Origin: Comamonadaceae bacterium
GTDB lineage: Bacteria > Pseudomonadota > Gammaproteobacteria > Burkholderiales > Burkholderiaceae_C
NCBI GenBank assembly: GCA_947373605.1
Contig: CANBYM010000022.1
Span: 1 to 36,925, forward strand
Direction: 5' to 3'
DNA: 36,925 nucleotides
Position 1 is the first letter of the stretch; every line of letters begins with the position of its first letter. The position numbers and the translations under genes are program-made. This document shows, piece by piece, positions 9,149 to 17,227 of this stretch. The notes under the pieces were generated by a model. The model worked only from the letters and a program-made list of their open reading frames with translations, was not told the DNA's origin and did no database searches.

Positions 9149-9499
9149 ATGTACACCCACTCCAAAGCCGCCGAAAAAAATCTGGAGGTGATGCTGACGC
9201 GCCACAACCAGAACCGCTATCTGATTGCGCCGGATACGCTGGAAGTGCTCGGCATGGTGCGCATGGGTATGGAATTCGGCCTGCTGGCCATTGATGCGCA
9301 TGGGGGGTACCTGCGGGTCAACGGCTCCAACGTGGTTCCACTGGACCGCTCACGCGTACGCAGCGCCGTGCTGCGCAGCGGGGCACCTACCGACAAGATT
9401 GAACAAGCGCTCAATGCGTCCCACTTCCGATGCACCACCACTGTGGCCATTAAGAAGCGGCGCATTGCGGTCCGACCGGAAATTGCAGTTTTAGCGTAA
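9149..9499 (+). CDS. Hypothetical protein coupled to the His-rich gene
   Basis: A 116-residue protein with no recognised domain, signal peptide or membrane segment. It has a basic C-terminal part (TVAIKKRRIAVRPE) and the central sequence RMGMEFGLLAIDAHGG. The ATG at 9149 begins two bases after the preceding stop and is preferred to the in-frame ATG at 9128, which overlaps the preceding gene. GGAGG occurs only inside the gene, so initiation probably depends on coupling. It ends 24 bases from the convergent dehydrogenase gene. Confidence 0.65.
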   Translation: MYTHSKAAEKNLEVMLTRHNQNRYLIAPDTLEVLGMVRMGMEFGLLAIDAHGGYLRVNGSNVVPLDRSRVRSAVLRSGAPTDKIEQALNASHFRCTTTVAIKKRRIAVRPEIAVLA

Positions 9500-9523
9500 A
9501 TTGCTAAGGGGCGATAGGCCACT

Positions 9524-10489
9524 TTAGGGCGACTTTCGCAACCAGCGCTCCAGGTGGGCGACTACGCCATCGGCAAAACGCTGGTACACCGGTTCGGAGA
9601 CGAACCCTAAGTGCGGCGTCAGCAACGCATTGGGCAGCATGCGCAGCGGATCGTCCTGCGGCAGCGGCTCTACGTCAAACACATCCAGCGCGGCAAAGGC
9701 CGGAGTGCCCTTCTGCAAGGCTTGCACCAGTGCGGCGGTGTCGATCAGCGCAGAGCGCGAAGTGTTCACCAGCAAGCTGTCGGAGCGCATGCTGGCCAAG
9801 CGTTCGGCGTTCATCAAATGCTTTGTTGCAGGCGACGGCACCAAATGCAGGCTGACCACACGAGAAGTCTCCAGCAGCGTTTCCAATTGCACCGCCACCA
9901 CGCCCTGCGCGGCAGCGCGCTCTTGCGTCATATTGGGGCTCCAGGTGACCACATTCATGCCCAGCGCCAACCCCACTTTGGCCACGCGCGAGCCGATCTC
10001 ACCCAGGCCGATCAGGCCCAGGGTCTGACCATGCAGCACACCAGCCAAAGGCTCGGGGCTATTGGAGCGCCACTGGCCCTTGCGCAGCATGGCGGTTTGC
10101 TGTTCCAGCTGGCGCGTTGCGCCCAGAATCATGGACCAGGTCATCTCGCAGGTGCTGGCCTTGGACGGGCCCCACTCGGTGTGGTCCACCGGGATATTGC
10201 GCGCCTTTAGTGCGTCCTGATCGAGTGTGGTGTTGCGCGTGCCGGTGAAGATCACATAGCGCAAACGCGGCAAATGCGTGAGCAACTCCGCACCGAAAGG
10301 CGTGCGGTCGCGCACCAGCACGACAGCATCGGCCTCTTTGAGCGCGTCGATCAAGGCTTGGCCTTTGATGACCGCCTTGTGAACCACCACATCGGCTAGC
10401 GCGTCCACCGTGGCCCAATTGCCCATGCGGCGCAGGCCCTGCTCCATATCACCGAGAACGACAATGCGCTGGCGTGTTGACGAGGTCAT
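9524..10489 (-). CDS. D-2-hydroxyacid dehydrogenase family protein
   Basis: A 321-residue NAD(P)-dependent oxidoreductase interconverting a 2-hydroxyacid and a 2-oxoacid. The Rossmann dinucleotide motif is LGLIGLGEIGSRVAK (about residues 155-170). The catalytic Arg lies in NTSRSALID (Ser replaces the usual Gly after Arg), the Glu in FDVEPLPQDDP and the His in LTPHLGF. Length is typical for the family. The ATG at 10489 has AGGAA upstream. It is the last gene of the gntR-Bug receptor-PrpD operon (12-base gap to the PrpD gene), so the substrate is probably related to whatever acid that operon degrades. Substrate not deducible from sequence. Confidence 0.9.
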   Translation of the reverse strand: MTSSTRQRIVVLGDMEQGLRRMGNWATVDALADVVVHKAVIKGQALIDALKEADAVVLVRDRTPFGAELLTHLPRLRYVIFTGTRNTTLDQDALKARNIPVDHTEWGPSKASTCEMTWSMILGATRQLEQQTAMLRKGQWRSNSPEPLAGVLHGQTLGLIGLGEIGSRVAKVGLALGMNVVTWSPNMTQERAAAQGVVAVQLETLLETSRVVSLHLVPSPATKHLMNAERLASMRSDSLLVNTSRSALIDTAALVQALQKGTPAFAALDVFDVEPLPQDDPLRMLPNALLTPHLGFVSEPVYQRFADGVVAHLERWLRKSP

Positions 10490-10501
10490 AAGCTTCCTAG
10501 A

Positions 10502-11875
10502 TTAACGGGGCGTGGCCAGCGCGATGATGCCTTGCACATTGGCAGCATTGCCAATGGCCCAGCAGGCTTCAATGAGCTTGCCGGTTTGTTCAGCGCCTAG
10601 CACCGCATCGCTCAGACCGTGGAACTTGGATTCCAGATTGGCGTTGGTCATGGGGTTTTGCAACGAGCCGATTGCGCGCGCTACAAACACGTGCACCGTG
10701 CTGCCGTCGTTCAGCGTGGCGGTGACGTCGGCGCTGGCTTCGTCAATGCTGTCGTCCACCGTGGCAATCACCTTGCGGCGCAGGGCCACCATGTCTTCGC
10801 GGGTAACGATGTCGTCGGCAAACTCTTCTTCCGCAGCGCGGCCAAAGGTCAGGCCTGCGGCGCAACCGTGGTAAACGCTGAACTTGGCCTGCAAGCCGTC
10901 CGCGGGTTCTTTCTTGCCGGTAAGTTCCAGCACCAGCGAGTGCACGCGCAGCGCAATGCTTTGCACCTTGTCCGGCGTCACACCCTTGGCACGCAGTTGC
11001 GCGCAGGCGTCAATGCTGGGGTGAATCACGATGCCGCAGGCAAATGGCTTGTAGCTGTTGAATGAAATTTCAAAGCGCTGACCCAGCTCGTGGGTGATCT
11101 CGCTCCAGTCGTTCTTCGTAGAGACGGTTTGCATCATGCCGCGTGGCGCTTCCAGCGCTTTGGGCGAGGCGGTGTAGCCCTTGCTGGCCAACAGTGCCGA
11201 CATCAGGCCCGCACGCGCTGCGCCACCCGGATGGAAAGGCTTGGTCATCGTGCCGAACTGCTCGCGCATGCCCACCGGCTGCGACGCGGCAATGCCCAAC
11301 GCCATGGTGGTTTGCTGTTCGTCCAGCTTGAGCAAACGCGCACACGCTGCGGCCGCACCCAGGGTGCCGGTGGAACCGGTAATGTGCCAGCCGCGGTCGT
11401 AGTGATCGGGATACATGGCGTTTCCCACGCGGCAGGCCACATCAATACCGATCACCAGCGCGTCTACCACTTCGCGCCCACTGGCCCCTGTGTGCTCGGC
11501 CAGCGCCAGCACTGCCGAGACCACCGGACCTGCGGGGTGGATGATGGTCTTGAGGTGGGTATCGTCAAAGTCAAAGGTGTGCGAGGTGATGCCGTTGATC
11601 AAGGCGGCACTGGCCATGTCCACCTTGGTGGCGCGGCCCAGCACGCTGGCCTGTGCCGCGGGTTGCAGCACGTTGATGGCGGCAAGTGCAGCGTCTGCCG
11701 CTTCGTGGTGGGTGGCACCGACGGCGCAACCCAGCCAGTTCATGAAGGTGCGGTGGGCTTCGGCATCCACCGCATCACTCCAGCCTCGGGAAGGATGGTT
11801 GGCCACAAAAGCGGCGAGGATTTTGGTAACGGCGGGTGCGTTGTGGTCGGCGGCGACCTGGGTATTACGGGCCAT
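10502..11875 (-). CDS. MmgE/PrpD family protein
   Basis: A 457-residue member of the family that includes 2-methylcitrate dehydratase (PrpD) and cis-aconitate decarboxylase. Family features: N-terminal helical domain with NWLGCAVGATHHE, ALINGITSHTFDFDDTH (about residues 90-110), the GMREQFGTMTKPFHPGGAARAG segment (split here as GTMTKPFHPG and AARAGLMSALLASKGYT), and a C-terminal YHGCAAGLTFGRAAEEEF region. No prpB or prpC nearby, so it is not the canonical methylcitrate enzyme. The ATG at 11875 is preferred to 11938, which lies in the receptor gene; GGAAAG precedes it. Likely a dehydratase or isomerase for a tricarboxylate-like or hydroxy acid imported by the adjacent receptor. Confidence 0.9.
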   Translation of the reverse strand: MARNTQVAADHNAPAVTKILAAFVANHPSRGWSDAVDAEAHRTFMNWLGCAVGATHHEAADAALAAINVLQPAAQASVLGRATKVDMASAALINGITSHTFDFDDTHLKTIIHPAGPVVSAVLALAEHTGASGREVVDALVIGIDVACRVGNAMYPDHYDRGWHITGSTGTLGAAAACARLLKLDEQQTTMALGIAASQPVGMREQFGTMTKPFHPGGAARAGLMSALLASKGYTASPKALEAPRGMMQTVSTKNDWSEITHELGQRFEISFNSYKPFACGIVIHPSIDACAQLRAKGVTPDKVQSIALRVHSLVLELTGKKEPADGLQAKFSVYHGCAAGLTFGRAAEEEFADDIVTREDMVALRRKVIATVDDSIDEASADVTATLNDGSTVHVFVARAIGSLQNPMTNANLESKFHGLSDAVLGAEQTGKLIEACWAIGNAANVQGIIALATPR

Positions 11876-11879
11876 GGGA

Positions 11880-12887
11880 TCAGCTTTCCAGTTCAATGTT
11901 GCGGGCTTTGGCGAGCGCAGTCCAGCGCACGATTTCACCCTTGATAAAGGCGGTAAATTGCTCGGGGGTCATGGTCTGCGGCTCAATGGCTTCGACCGAA
12001 AGTTTCTCGCGCAATTCGGGATTTTTCAGCACTACCGCCAGCGTCTCGTTGAGCTGCTTGACGATGGGCGCAGGGATTCCGGCTGGACCTACCACGCCGT
12101 ACCACTGCTGCGCATCAAAACCCTTGAAGCCGGATTCATCCAGCGTAGGGATGTCTTTGTACTGTGGGTGGCGCTGCATGCCGGTCACTGCCAGAGGTCG
12201 CACGCGACCGGACTTAATATGCGGGATCGCTGCAGCCAGACCCGGGAACATGGCCTGGGTTTGCCCGCTGATCAAATCGCTGAACGCGGGTGCAATGCCA
12301 CGGTAGGGAATGTGCACCATGAAGGAGTTGACCTGTTGCTTGAACAGCTCCATGGTGAGGTGGGTGAGAGAGCCCTGGCCTGCCGAGCCGTAGCTCACCT
12401 TGCCGGGGTTCTTTTTGAGGTAGTCCAAAAACTCTTTGAGGTTCTTGACCGGCAACGAGGAGTTGACCACCAGCACATTAGGTGTAGCGCCAATCATGCC
12501 AATGGCGGTGAAGTCCTTAATCGCGTCATAAGGCAGCTTGCGCGTGGCCGGGCTGGTGCCATGCGTGGCCACGTAGCCCTGCATGAGGGTGTAGCCATCA
12601 GGCGCGGCGCGTATGGTGTTCTGACAGGCGATGACGCCGCCGCCACCGCCTTGGTTGTCCACCACAAAAGTCTGTTTGAGTAGTTGGCCCCAGCGCTCGG
12701 TCAGCGTGCGACCCAGCATGTCGCTGCCGCCTCCGGCGGCCACCGGCACGATGTAGCGGATGGGTTTGTTGGGGAAAGCGGTCTGGGCTGCGACCGGACC
12801 GCTGCACAGCGAAGTTATCAGGCCTGCGGGAACCAGGCCCGAGGGCACGAGGCCCGCGGCAGCCTGCATCAGCGATCTGCGTTTCAT
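11880..12887 (-). CDS. Bug-family (TctC-like) periplasmic solute receptor
   Basis: A 335-residue extracytoplasmic binding protein of the tripartite tricarboxylate transporter/Bug family, very abundant in Burkholderiales. A signal peptide covers about residues 1-35 (MKRRSLMQAAAG... ending in GPVAAQ); a twin-arginine-like RRSLMQ is present. Mature-protein signatures are PNKPIRYIVPVAAGGGSDMLGR, seen as FPNKPIRYIVPVAAGG, VVDNQGGGGGVI, APDGYTL and YGSAGQGSLTHL. No TctA/TctB membrane genes are adjacent, as is common for Bug proteins. The start overlaps the gntR stop as ATGA (12884-12887), so the two are translationally coupled. The ligand is probably a carboxylate. Confidence 0.93.
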   Translation of the reverse strand: MKRRSLMQAAAGLVPSGLVPAGLITSLCSGPVAAQTAFPNKPIRYIVPVAAGGGSDMLGRTLTERWGQLLKQTFVVDNQGGGGGVIACQNTIRAAPDGYTLMQGYVATHGTSPATRKLPYDAIKDFTAIGMIGATPNVLVVNSSLPVKNLKEFLDYLKKNPGKVSYGSAGQGSLTHLTMELFKQQVNSFMVHIPYRGIAPAFSDLISGQTQAMFPGLAAAIPHIKSGRVRPLAVTGMQRHPQYKDIPTLDESGFKGFDAQQWYGVVGPAGIPAPIVKQLNETLAVVLKNPELREKLSVEAIEPQTMTPEQFTAFIKGEIVRWTALAKARNIELES

Positions 12888-13588
12888 GGTGTTGTCTCCG
12901 AAGGGGTTTGTTGAAGGCGCACAAAGGCGTCAGCGACGTGTCGACTCATCAGGTCTTCGGCCAGCGCGCTGTCACCCATGTGCAAGGCTTTGACGATGGC
13001 GCGGTGCTCGGCAATGGAAGCTTTCATGCTCACCTTGGCCGAGAGATTTTTGAGCCGCGATATGTGCAGCTTTTGCACTATGGAACGGTAGGTTTCACTC
13101 ATGGCCTGGTTTCCCGCAGCCTCGACGATGGCCCAGTGAAACTGCAAGTTCTCTTTGTAATAGGCCTGCGAATGCTGCGCCTGCATGGCCTGCTCCATGC
13201 GCTTGGCGCTGGCGGTCAGCAGCTTGACCAGCGCCGCGTTCTGCACCTTGGGCAATTGCGCCGCCATGCGCCCGGCAAAGCCGTCCAGCAAGGCGCGCAT
13301 TTGGTAGAGGTCCTGCACCTCTTTGGCTTCCAGGCGGCGCACAAAAACACCCGAGTGCTTGCGCGACACCACCACGCCGGAACTCTCCAACTCACGCAAA
13401 GCCTCGCGCACCGGAACGCGCGAGATTTGTAAACGGCTGGCCACATCGGGTTCGTTGATGCGCTCCCCCGGCGCCAAGCTGCCGCTCATGATGGCGGCCA
13501 GCACATCGTCACGCGCGAGCTTAGCCAGCGACGTGGTGCGCAGCTTGTGCAATTCGGGGTCGGGGGGCTGGGTTATCCAGGGCAACAT
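12884..13588 (-). CDS. GntR-family regulator, FCD (FadR) subfamily
   Basis: A 234-residue transcription factor. The N-terminal winged helix (about residues 17-85) has the typical LAPGERINEPDVASRL and QISRVPVREALRELESSGVV recognition-helix region. The C-terminal FCD ligand domain (about 92-225) has metal-ligand-type residues in ENLQFHWAIV, AEHRAIV and MSRHVADAF. It heads the operon with the Bug receptor, PrpD and dehydrogenase genes and probably regulates it in response to the imported acid. A perfect palindrome TCGTATACGA ten bases before the ATG is a likely autoregulatory operator. Confidence 0.93.
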   Translation of the reverse strand: MLPWITQPPDPELHKLRTTSLAKLARDDVLAAIMSGSLAPGERINEPDVASRLQISRVPVREALRELESSGVVVSRKHSGVFVRRLEAKEVQDLYQMRALLDGFAGRMAAQLPKVQNAALVKLLTASAKRMEQAMQAQHSQAYYKENLQFHWAIVEAAGNQAMSETYRSIVQKLHISRLKNLSAKVSMKASIAEHRAIVKALHMGDSALAEDLMSRHVADAFVRLQQTPSETTP

Positions 13589-13597
13589 AGCCGTATA

Positions 13598-13607
13598 TCG
13601 TATACGA
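13598..13607. promoter_or_regulatory. Palindromic operator upstream of gntR
   Basis: Perfect 10-bp palindrome TCGTATACGA inside the gntR/TPR divergent region, with a further CGTATA to its left. FCD-type GntR regulators bind short palindromes centred on TATAC, so this is a likely autoregulatory site. The position, next to the gntR start, suits repression. Confidence 0.6.
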
Positions 13608-13667
13608 AAAATGTAAAGATGCCTGGTTCATACTTGCGGCTTTACCTATCTCAACATTCATCCCGCC

Positions 13668-15119
13668 ATGCACACTCAGGCTGAGGCCCTGTTTTTTGAA
13701 GGCAATCGCCTGCTGGCTTCACAGGACCTAGCTGCTGCGGCGGACTGCTTTCGCAAAGCATGCGCGCTGAACCCGGCGTTTGCCGAGGGCTGGGCAAATT
13801 TGGCGCTGGTGCAAGACCGATGTGGCGACGCGGCAGCAGCCGAACAGGCCTACCGCCGGGCGCTGTCCACCGGTTGTGATGCGTTTGAGTTGCACCTCAA
13901 CTTCGGCGCTCTGCTGGCCGCGCAGTTGCGCTTTGAAGAAGCGGAGATGAGTTACGGCAAAGCGATGCGCATCAGTAGCGGCTCGGCGGCTCTGTGGTCG
14001 AACCTGGGCGCGCTGTACCTAGGCATGCAGGAGGAGGAAGACGCCTTGGCCTGTCTGGAGCGAGCGCTGCAACTCCAAGGCGATCACGCCAGCGCGCAGG
14101 TGAATCTGGCGTACCTGCATTTGCGCAACGGCGATTTTGCAGAAGGCTGGCGCGCGCTGGAGGCGCGTAACTGGTATGGCCCATTGGCGGCGCGCATTAC
14201 TTGTCCGCGCTGGCGCGGTGAGCCATTGCAAGGTAAATCGCTGCTGCTGGCGGACGAGGTCGGCCACGGCGACATGATTCAGTTTGTGCGTTATGTGCCC
14301 CAGCTCAAAGCGATGGGCGTGCGCCATGTGACCTTGATCTGCCATCCGTCCCTGGTGGAACTGATGCGCAGCGTGGCGGGACTGGACGCGGTGTGGAGTA
14401 CCAACGTTGCACCAGCAAATACGGAGGCAGACTATTGGAGTCCGTTGATGAGCCTCCCGCACTACCTGCAAACCCGCGCTGACAACATTCCAGCAGACAT
14501 TCCTTATTTGCAGGCGGACGCTGCGCGCGCTGAAGCATGGAAAATGCAGCTTTATCACTCAGCGGAAGAAGCCAGTGCCGGTGTGCCATGGCGCGTGGGT
14601 CTGGTGTGGCGCGGCAACCCCGAGTTTGAAAACGATGCGCAGCGCTCGATTGCGGACGTTGAATTGCTTGCGCCCTTACTGGCTACCGAGGGCGTTTCCT
14701 TTTACAGCCTGCAAAAAGGCGCTGCGCAGGACGCGCCCATCCTGCTTAACGCCAAGCGCACGCAACAGGGGCTTCCGCCCTACCCCATCACCACTTTGGG
14801 CGCACAGCTGCAGGACTTTGCCGATGCAGCAGCCATTATTCAGCAACTTAATCTGGTGATCACGGTAGACACCGCCGTGGCCCATCTGGCAGGCGCTTTA
14901 GGCGTGGCCTGTTGGGTGCTGCTGCCCGACTACATGGCTGACTGGCGCTGGGGCCGCAATCAGGGCACAAGCGCGGTGGATTCGCCGTGGTATCCGCACA
15001 CCATGCGCTTATGGCGCCAATCGCGGGGCGGCAATTGGCCCGAAGTTATTGATACAGTAGCACAGAGTCTACAGGGCCTAAAGGGACTCCAAAAAAATCA
15101 AAATGAAACCAAGACGTAA
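13668..15119 (+). CDS. TPR protein with GT9-like glycosyltransferase domain
   Basis: A 483-residue protein. The N-terminal third (about residues 1-165) is a run of tetratricopeptide repeats (EGNRLLASQDLAAAADCFRK, NPAFAEGWANLALVQDRCGD, SGSAALWSNLGALYLGMQEE, HASAQVNLAYLHLRNGDFAE). The C-terminal part (about 195-470) resembles glycosyltransferase family 9/heptosyltransferase folds, with WRVGLVWRGNPEF, the late VDTAVAHLAGALG nucleotide-sugar-site segment and WRWGR. Such TPR-glycosyltransferases are common in Burkholderiales and may modify protein or surface glycans. No membrane segment or signal peptide. The end overlaps the caspase gene by 17 bases, which implies coupling. Acceptor and donor unknown. 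Confidence 0.85.
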   Translation: MHTQAEALFFEGNRLLASQDLAAAADCFRKACALNPAFAEGWANLALVQDRCGDAAAAEQAYRRALSTGCDAFELHLNFGALLAAQLRFEEAEMSYGKAMRISSGSAALWSNLGALYLGMQEEEDALACLERALQLQGDHASAQVNLAYLHLRNGDFAEGWRALEARNWYGPLAARITCPRWRGEPLQGKSLLLADEVGHGDMIQFVRYVPQLKAMGVRHVTLICHPSLVELMRSVAGLDAVWSTNVAPANTEADYWSPLMSLPHYLQTRADNIPADIPYLQADAARAEAWKMQLYHSAEEASAGVPWRVGLVWRGNPEFENDAQRSIADVELLAPLLATEGVSFYSLQKGAAQDAPILLNAKRTQQGLPPYPITTLGAQLQDFADAAAIIQQLNLVITVDTAVAHLAGALGVACWVLLPDYMADWRWGRNQGTSAVDSPWYPHTMRLWRQSRGGNWPEVIDTVAQSLQGLKGLQKNQNETKT

Positions 15120-16665
15120 ATTTCTCCAGACCACGGCGAGCCTGATGGCCGCTGGCGCACTACCGCAATACCTGCAGGCCGCTGTGGGAGACGGCTCCGG
15201 CAGCACCGCGCCGCGCATAGCGCTGGTCATCGGCAACGCCGGATATCGCGGCAGCCCCCTGCTCAATCCGGTGAACGATGCCAGTGCCATAGCCAAAAAT
15301 CTATCGGAACTGGGCTTTAAGTGCCACCTGCTGCTGGACGCGAAGCTGGAAGACATGAGCGCCGCTGTTCAGCGTTACGGCGAGCAGCTTGGTCGGCAAA
15401 AAGCCGTGGGGCTGTTTTATTACGCCGGACATGGTGCACAGCTGGCGTGGCGCAACTATCTCGTGCCGGTGGATGCGAATATCCACGAGCTCGAGGACCT
15501 GCCGCGCCAGACGCTGGAACTCAACACTTTGCTGCAGGCACTCACCAAGGCCGCCAATCCGATGAATGTCATCATTCTGGATGCCTGTCGCGACAATCCT
15601 TTTGGCGCGGGCGTGCCTGTGGAGCAAAAAGGTTTAAGCCAGTTTGACGCGCCCAATGGCTCCTTGCTGTCCTACGCGACAGCACCGGGCAATACCGCCA
15701 GCGATGGAAGCGGGACCAACGGACTTTTTACCGAGAACCTGCTGCGCGAAATGCGCGTGAGCGGTGCCCGGCTCGAAGACGTATTTAAACGCGTGCGCCT
15801 GAAGGTGCGCCTCCAATCCAAGGGCCAGCAGATCCCGTGGGAAAGCACGTCGCTAGAAGACGACTTCTATTTCGTGCGCACGCCCGAGGAACTGGCCAAA
15901 ATTTCGGAAGACCAAAAGGCGGCACAGTTTGCGCAGGAGCTTGGTGTGTGGAGTGCCAGTAAAGATGCCACCACACCCGCGCCTTTTAGTGACTACCTCG
16001 CGCAGTATCCCAATGGCAAGTTTTCGCAGTTGGCACAGGTCCAGCTTGACCGCCTGCTCAAAAAACAGGGCGAAAAGAAAGTAGAACTGGTGAGCTCCCT
16101 GAGCAACCCGTTTACCAAAGGCACCACGTCAGCGGTGGGCCGTTACACCAAAGGGGATCGCTTCACATTTGAAGTGCGCGACGCCCTGACCAATGTGGTG
16201 AGCAAAAGCTATTCAGAAGTGGTTTCCAATGTTACTGATACCGAAATCGCCTTGAATGGGGGGAAAACAGTGTTGGACCTGACCGGTAATGAGCTGAAAT
16301 CCGCCAATCCACGCTACCTGTCACCGGCACAGCTATACCCTGCGGAATATGCCATCGGCCACCATTGGAACACCCGGTTCGCCTGGCGCAGAGGCGACGG
16401 CTCGGCAAGCTTTATGGAGCTGAATTTCAAAGTGGTTTCACGCCAGCCGTTTAAATCAGAAGCAGGCATCTTCAACGCCTTTAAGGTTTCCGGCAGCGGC
16501 TGGGTCGAAGGCGGTGACCACTGGACCATGGAATATTGGATTGATCCTGAAAAATGTGTGCGCCCCTTGCAGTTTGAATCCTTTGCTCGTAACCGCAAAG
16601 GAAGTTTTTCCACGACGGTGCGCACGGTGCTGATGGAGTTCAATCAGCAATTAAGCCAAAGCTGA
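15103..16665 (+). CDS. Caspase-fold (peptidase C14/metacaspase-like) protein with Tat signal
   Basis: A 520-residue protein. It begins with a twin-arginine-type signal (MKPRRKFLQTTASLMAAGAL, cleavage probably near YLQA) so it is predicted to be exported folded. The caspase p20-like domain spans about residues 37-260, with RIALVIGNAGYRG, the catalytic His110 in FYYAGHGAQL and Cys162 in IILDACRDNPFG; both dyad residues are intact. The remaining about 260 residues (linker, then a beta-rich region with VGRYTKGDRFTFEVRD and YLSPAQLYPAEYAIG) match no domain I know. The gene overlaps the TPR-glycosyltransferase by 17 bases and is followed 19 bases later by a GNAT gene. Target of proteolysis unknown. 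Confidence 0.88.
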   Translation: MKPRRKFLQTTASLMAAGALPQYLQAAVGDGSGSTAPRIALVIGNAGYRGSPLLNPVNDASAIAKNLSELGFKCHLLLDAKLEDMSAAVQRYGEQLGRQKAVGLFYYAGHGAQLAWRNYLVPVDANIHELEDLPRQTLELNTLLQALTKAANPMNVIILDACRDNPFGAGVPVEQKGLSQFDAPNGSLLSYATAPGNTASDGSGTNGLFTENLLREMRVSGARLEDVFKRVRLKVRLQSKGQQIPWESTSLEDDFYFVRTPEELAKISEDQKAAQFAQELGVWSASKDATTPAPFSDYLAQYPNGKFSQLAQVQLDRLLKKQGEKKVELVSSLSNPFTKGTTSAVGRYTKGDRFTFEVRDALTNVVSKSYSEVVSNVTDTEIALNGGKTVLDLTGNELKSANPRYLSPAQLYPAEYAIGHHWNTRFAWRRGDGSASFMELNFKVVSRQPFKSEAGIFNAFKVSGSGWVEGGDHWTMEYWIDPEKCVRPLQFESFARNRKGSFSTTVRTVLMEFNQQLSQS

Positions 16666-16684
16666 CCGCCAAGGAGTACGCCCC

Positions 16685-17218
16685 ATGTCGCCGCCCTGTT
16701 TGCTCGAACCCGTCTACGCACCACTGTACCGCTCGCTCATGTTGCAAGCCTACGCGCAACACCCCAACGCCTTCACCTCCAGCGTGCATGAGCGCGAGCG
16801 CTTGCCACTGTCGTGGTGGGAGACGCGGTTGAAAGGCGGCGCCGATGCGGCAGAAATTGTGATCGGTGCATTTGCGCCCGGCGCTGATGGATTCAGCGGA
16901 CTTGCGGGTGTAGTGGGCCTATCGTTTGAGCAGAGGGAAAAAGCTCGGCACAAGTGCACGCTGTTTGGCATGTACGTAGCGCAGCAGCATCGCCGCTCGG
17001 GTTTGGGGGATGCGCTCGTGAGCGCTGCCTTGACGCACGCCCGACAACGCAGTGCCGTGCGCCTGATACAGCTCACCGTCACAGAGGGCAACGACGCCGC
17101 CTATGCGCTGTATGCGCGGCATGGCTTTGTGCAATATGGGTTGGAGCCGTTTGCGGTGGCAGTAGACGATGCTTTTGTTTCCAAGTGCCATATGTGGCAC
17201 GACCTGAGGGCGGACTAA
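16685..17218 (+). CDS. GNAT-family N-acetyltransferase
   Basis: A 177-residue protein with a GNAT fold. The acetyl-CoA pyrophosphate-binding motif A is LFGMYVAQQHRRSGLGDALV (R/Q-x-x-G-x-G/A pattern) near residues 97-116, and motif B includes LTVTEGNDAAYALYARHGF. The ATG at 16685 has a strong AAGGAG site. It follows the caspase gene by 19 bases on the same strand and may belong to that operon. The substrate is not deducible. A 6-bp inverted repeat (GTGCCA/TGGCAC, 17185-17200) lies in the last codons. Confidence 0.88.
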   Translation: MSPPCLLEPVYAPLYRSLMLQAYAQHPNAFTSSVHERERLPLSWWETRLKGGADAAEIVIGAFAPGADGFSGLAGVVGLSFEQREKARHKCTLFGMYVAQQHRRSGLGDALVSAALTHARQRSAVRLIQLTVTEGNDAAYALYARHGFVQYGLEPFAVAVDDAFVSKCHMWHDLRAD

Positions 17219-17227
17219 ACGCGTTTA
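17216..17227. terminator. 12-bp palindrome shared by two convergent stop codons
   Basis: Perfect palindrome TAAACGCGTTTA. Its left TAA is the GNAT stop and its right TTA is the stop of the minus-strand kinase pseudogene. It could form a very short hairpin but lacks a loop and T-run, so a terminator role is weak. Confidence 0.25.

Noticed and set aside
11415..12683. 422-residue plus-strand open frame over the PrpD and receptor genes
   Set aside because: Lies antisense to two well-supported genes, low-complexity composition typical of a GC-rich shadow frame.
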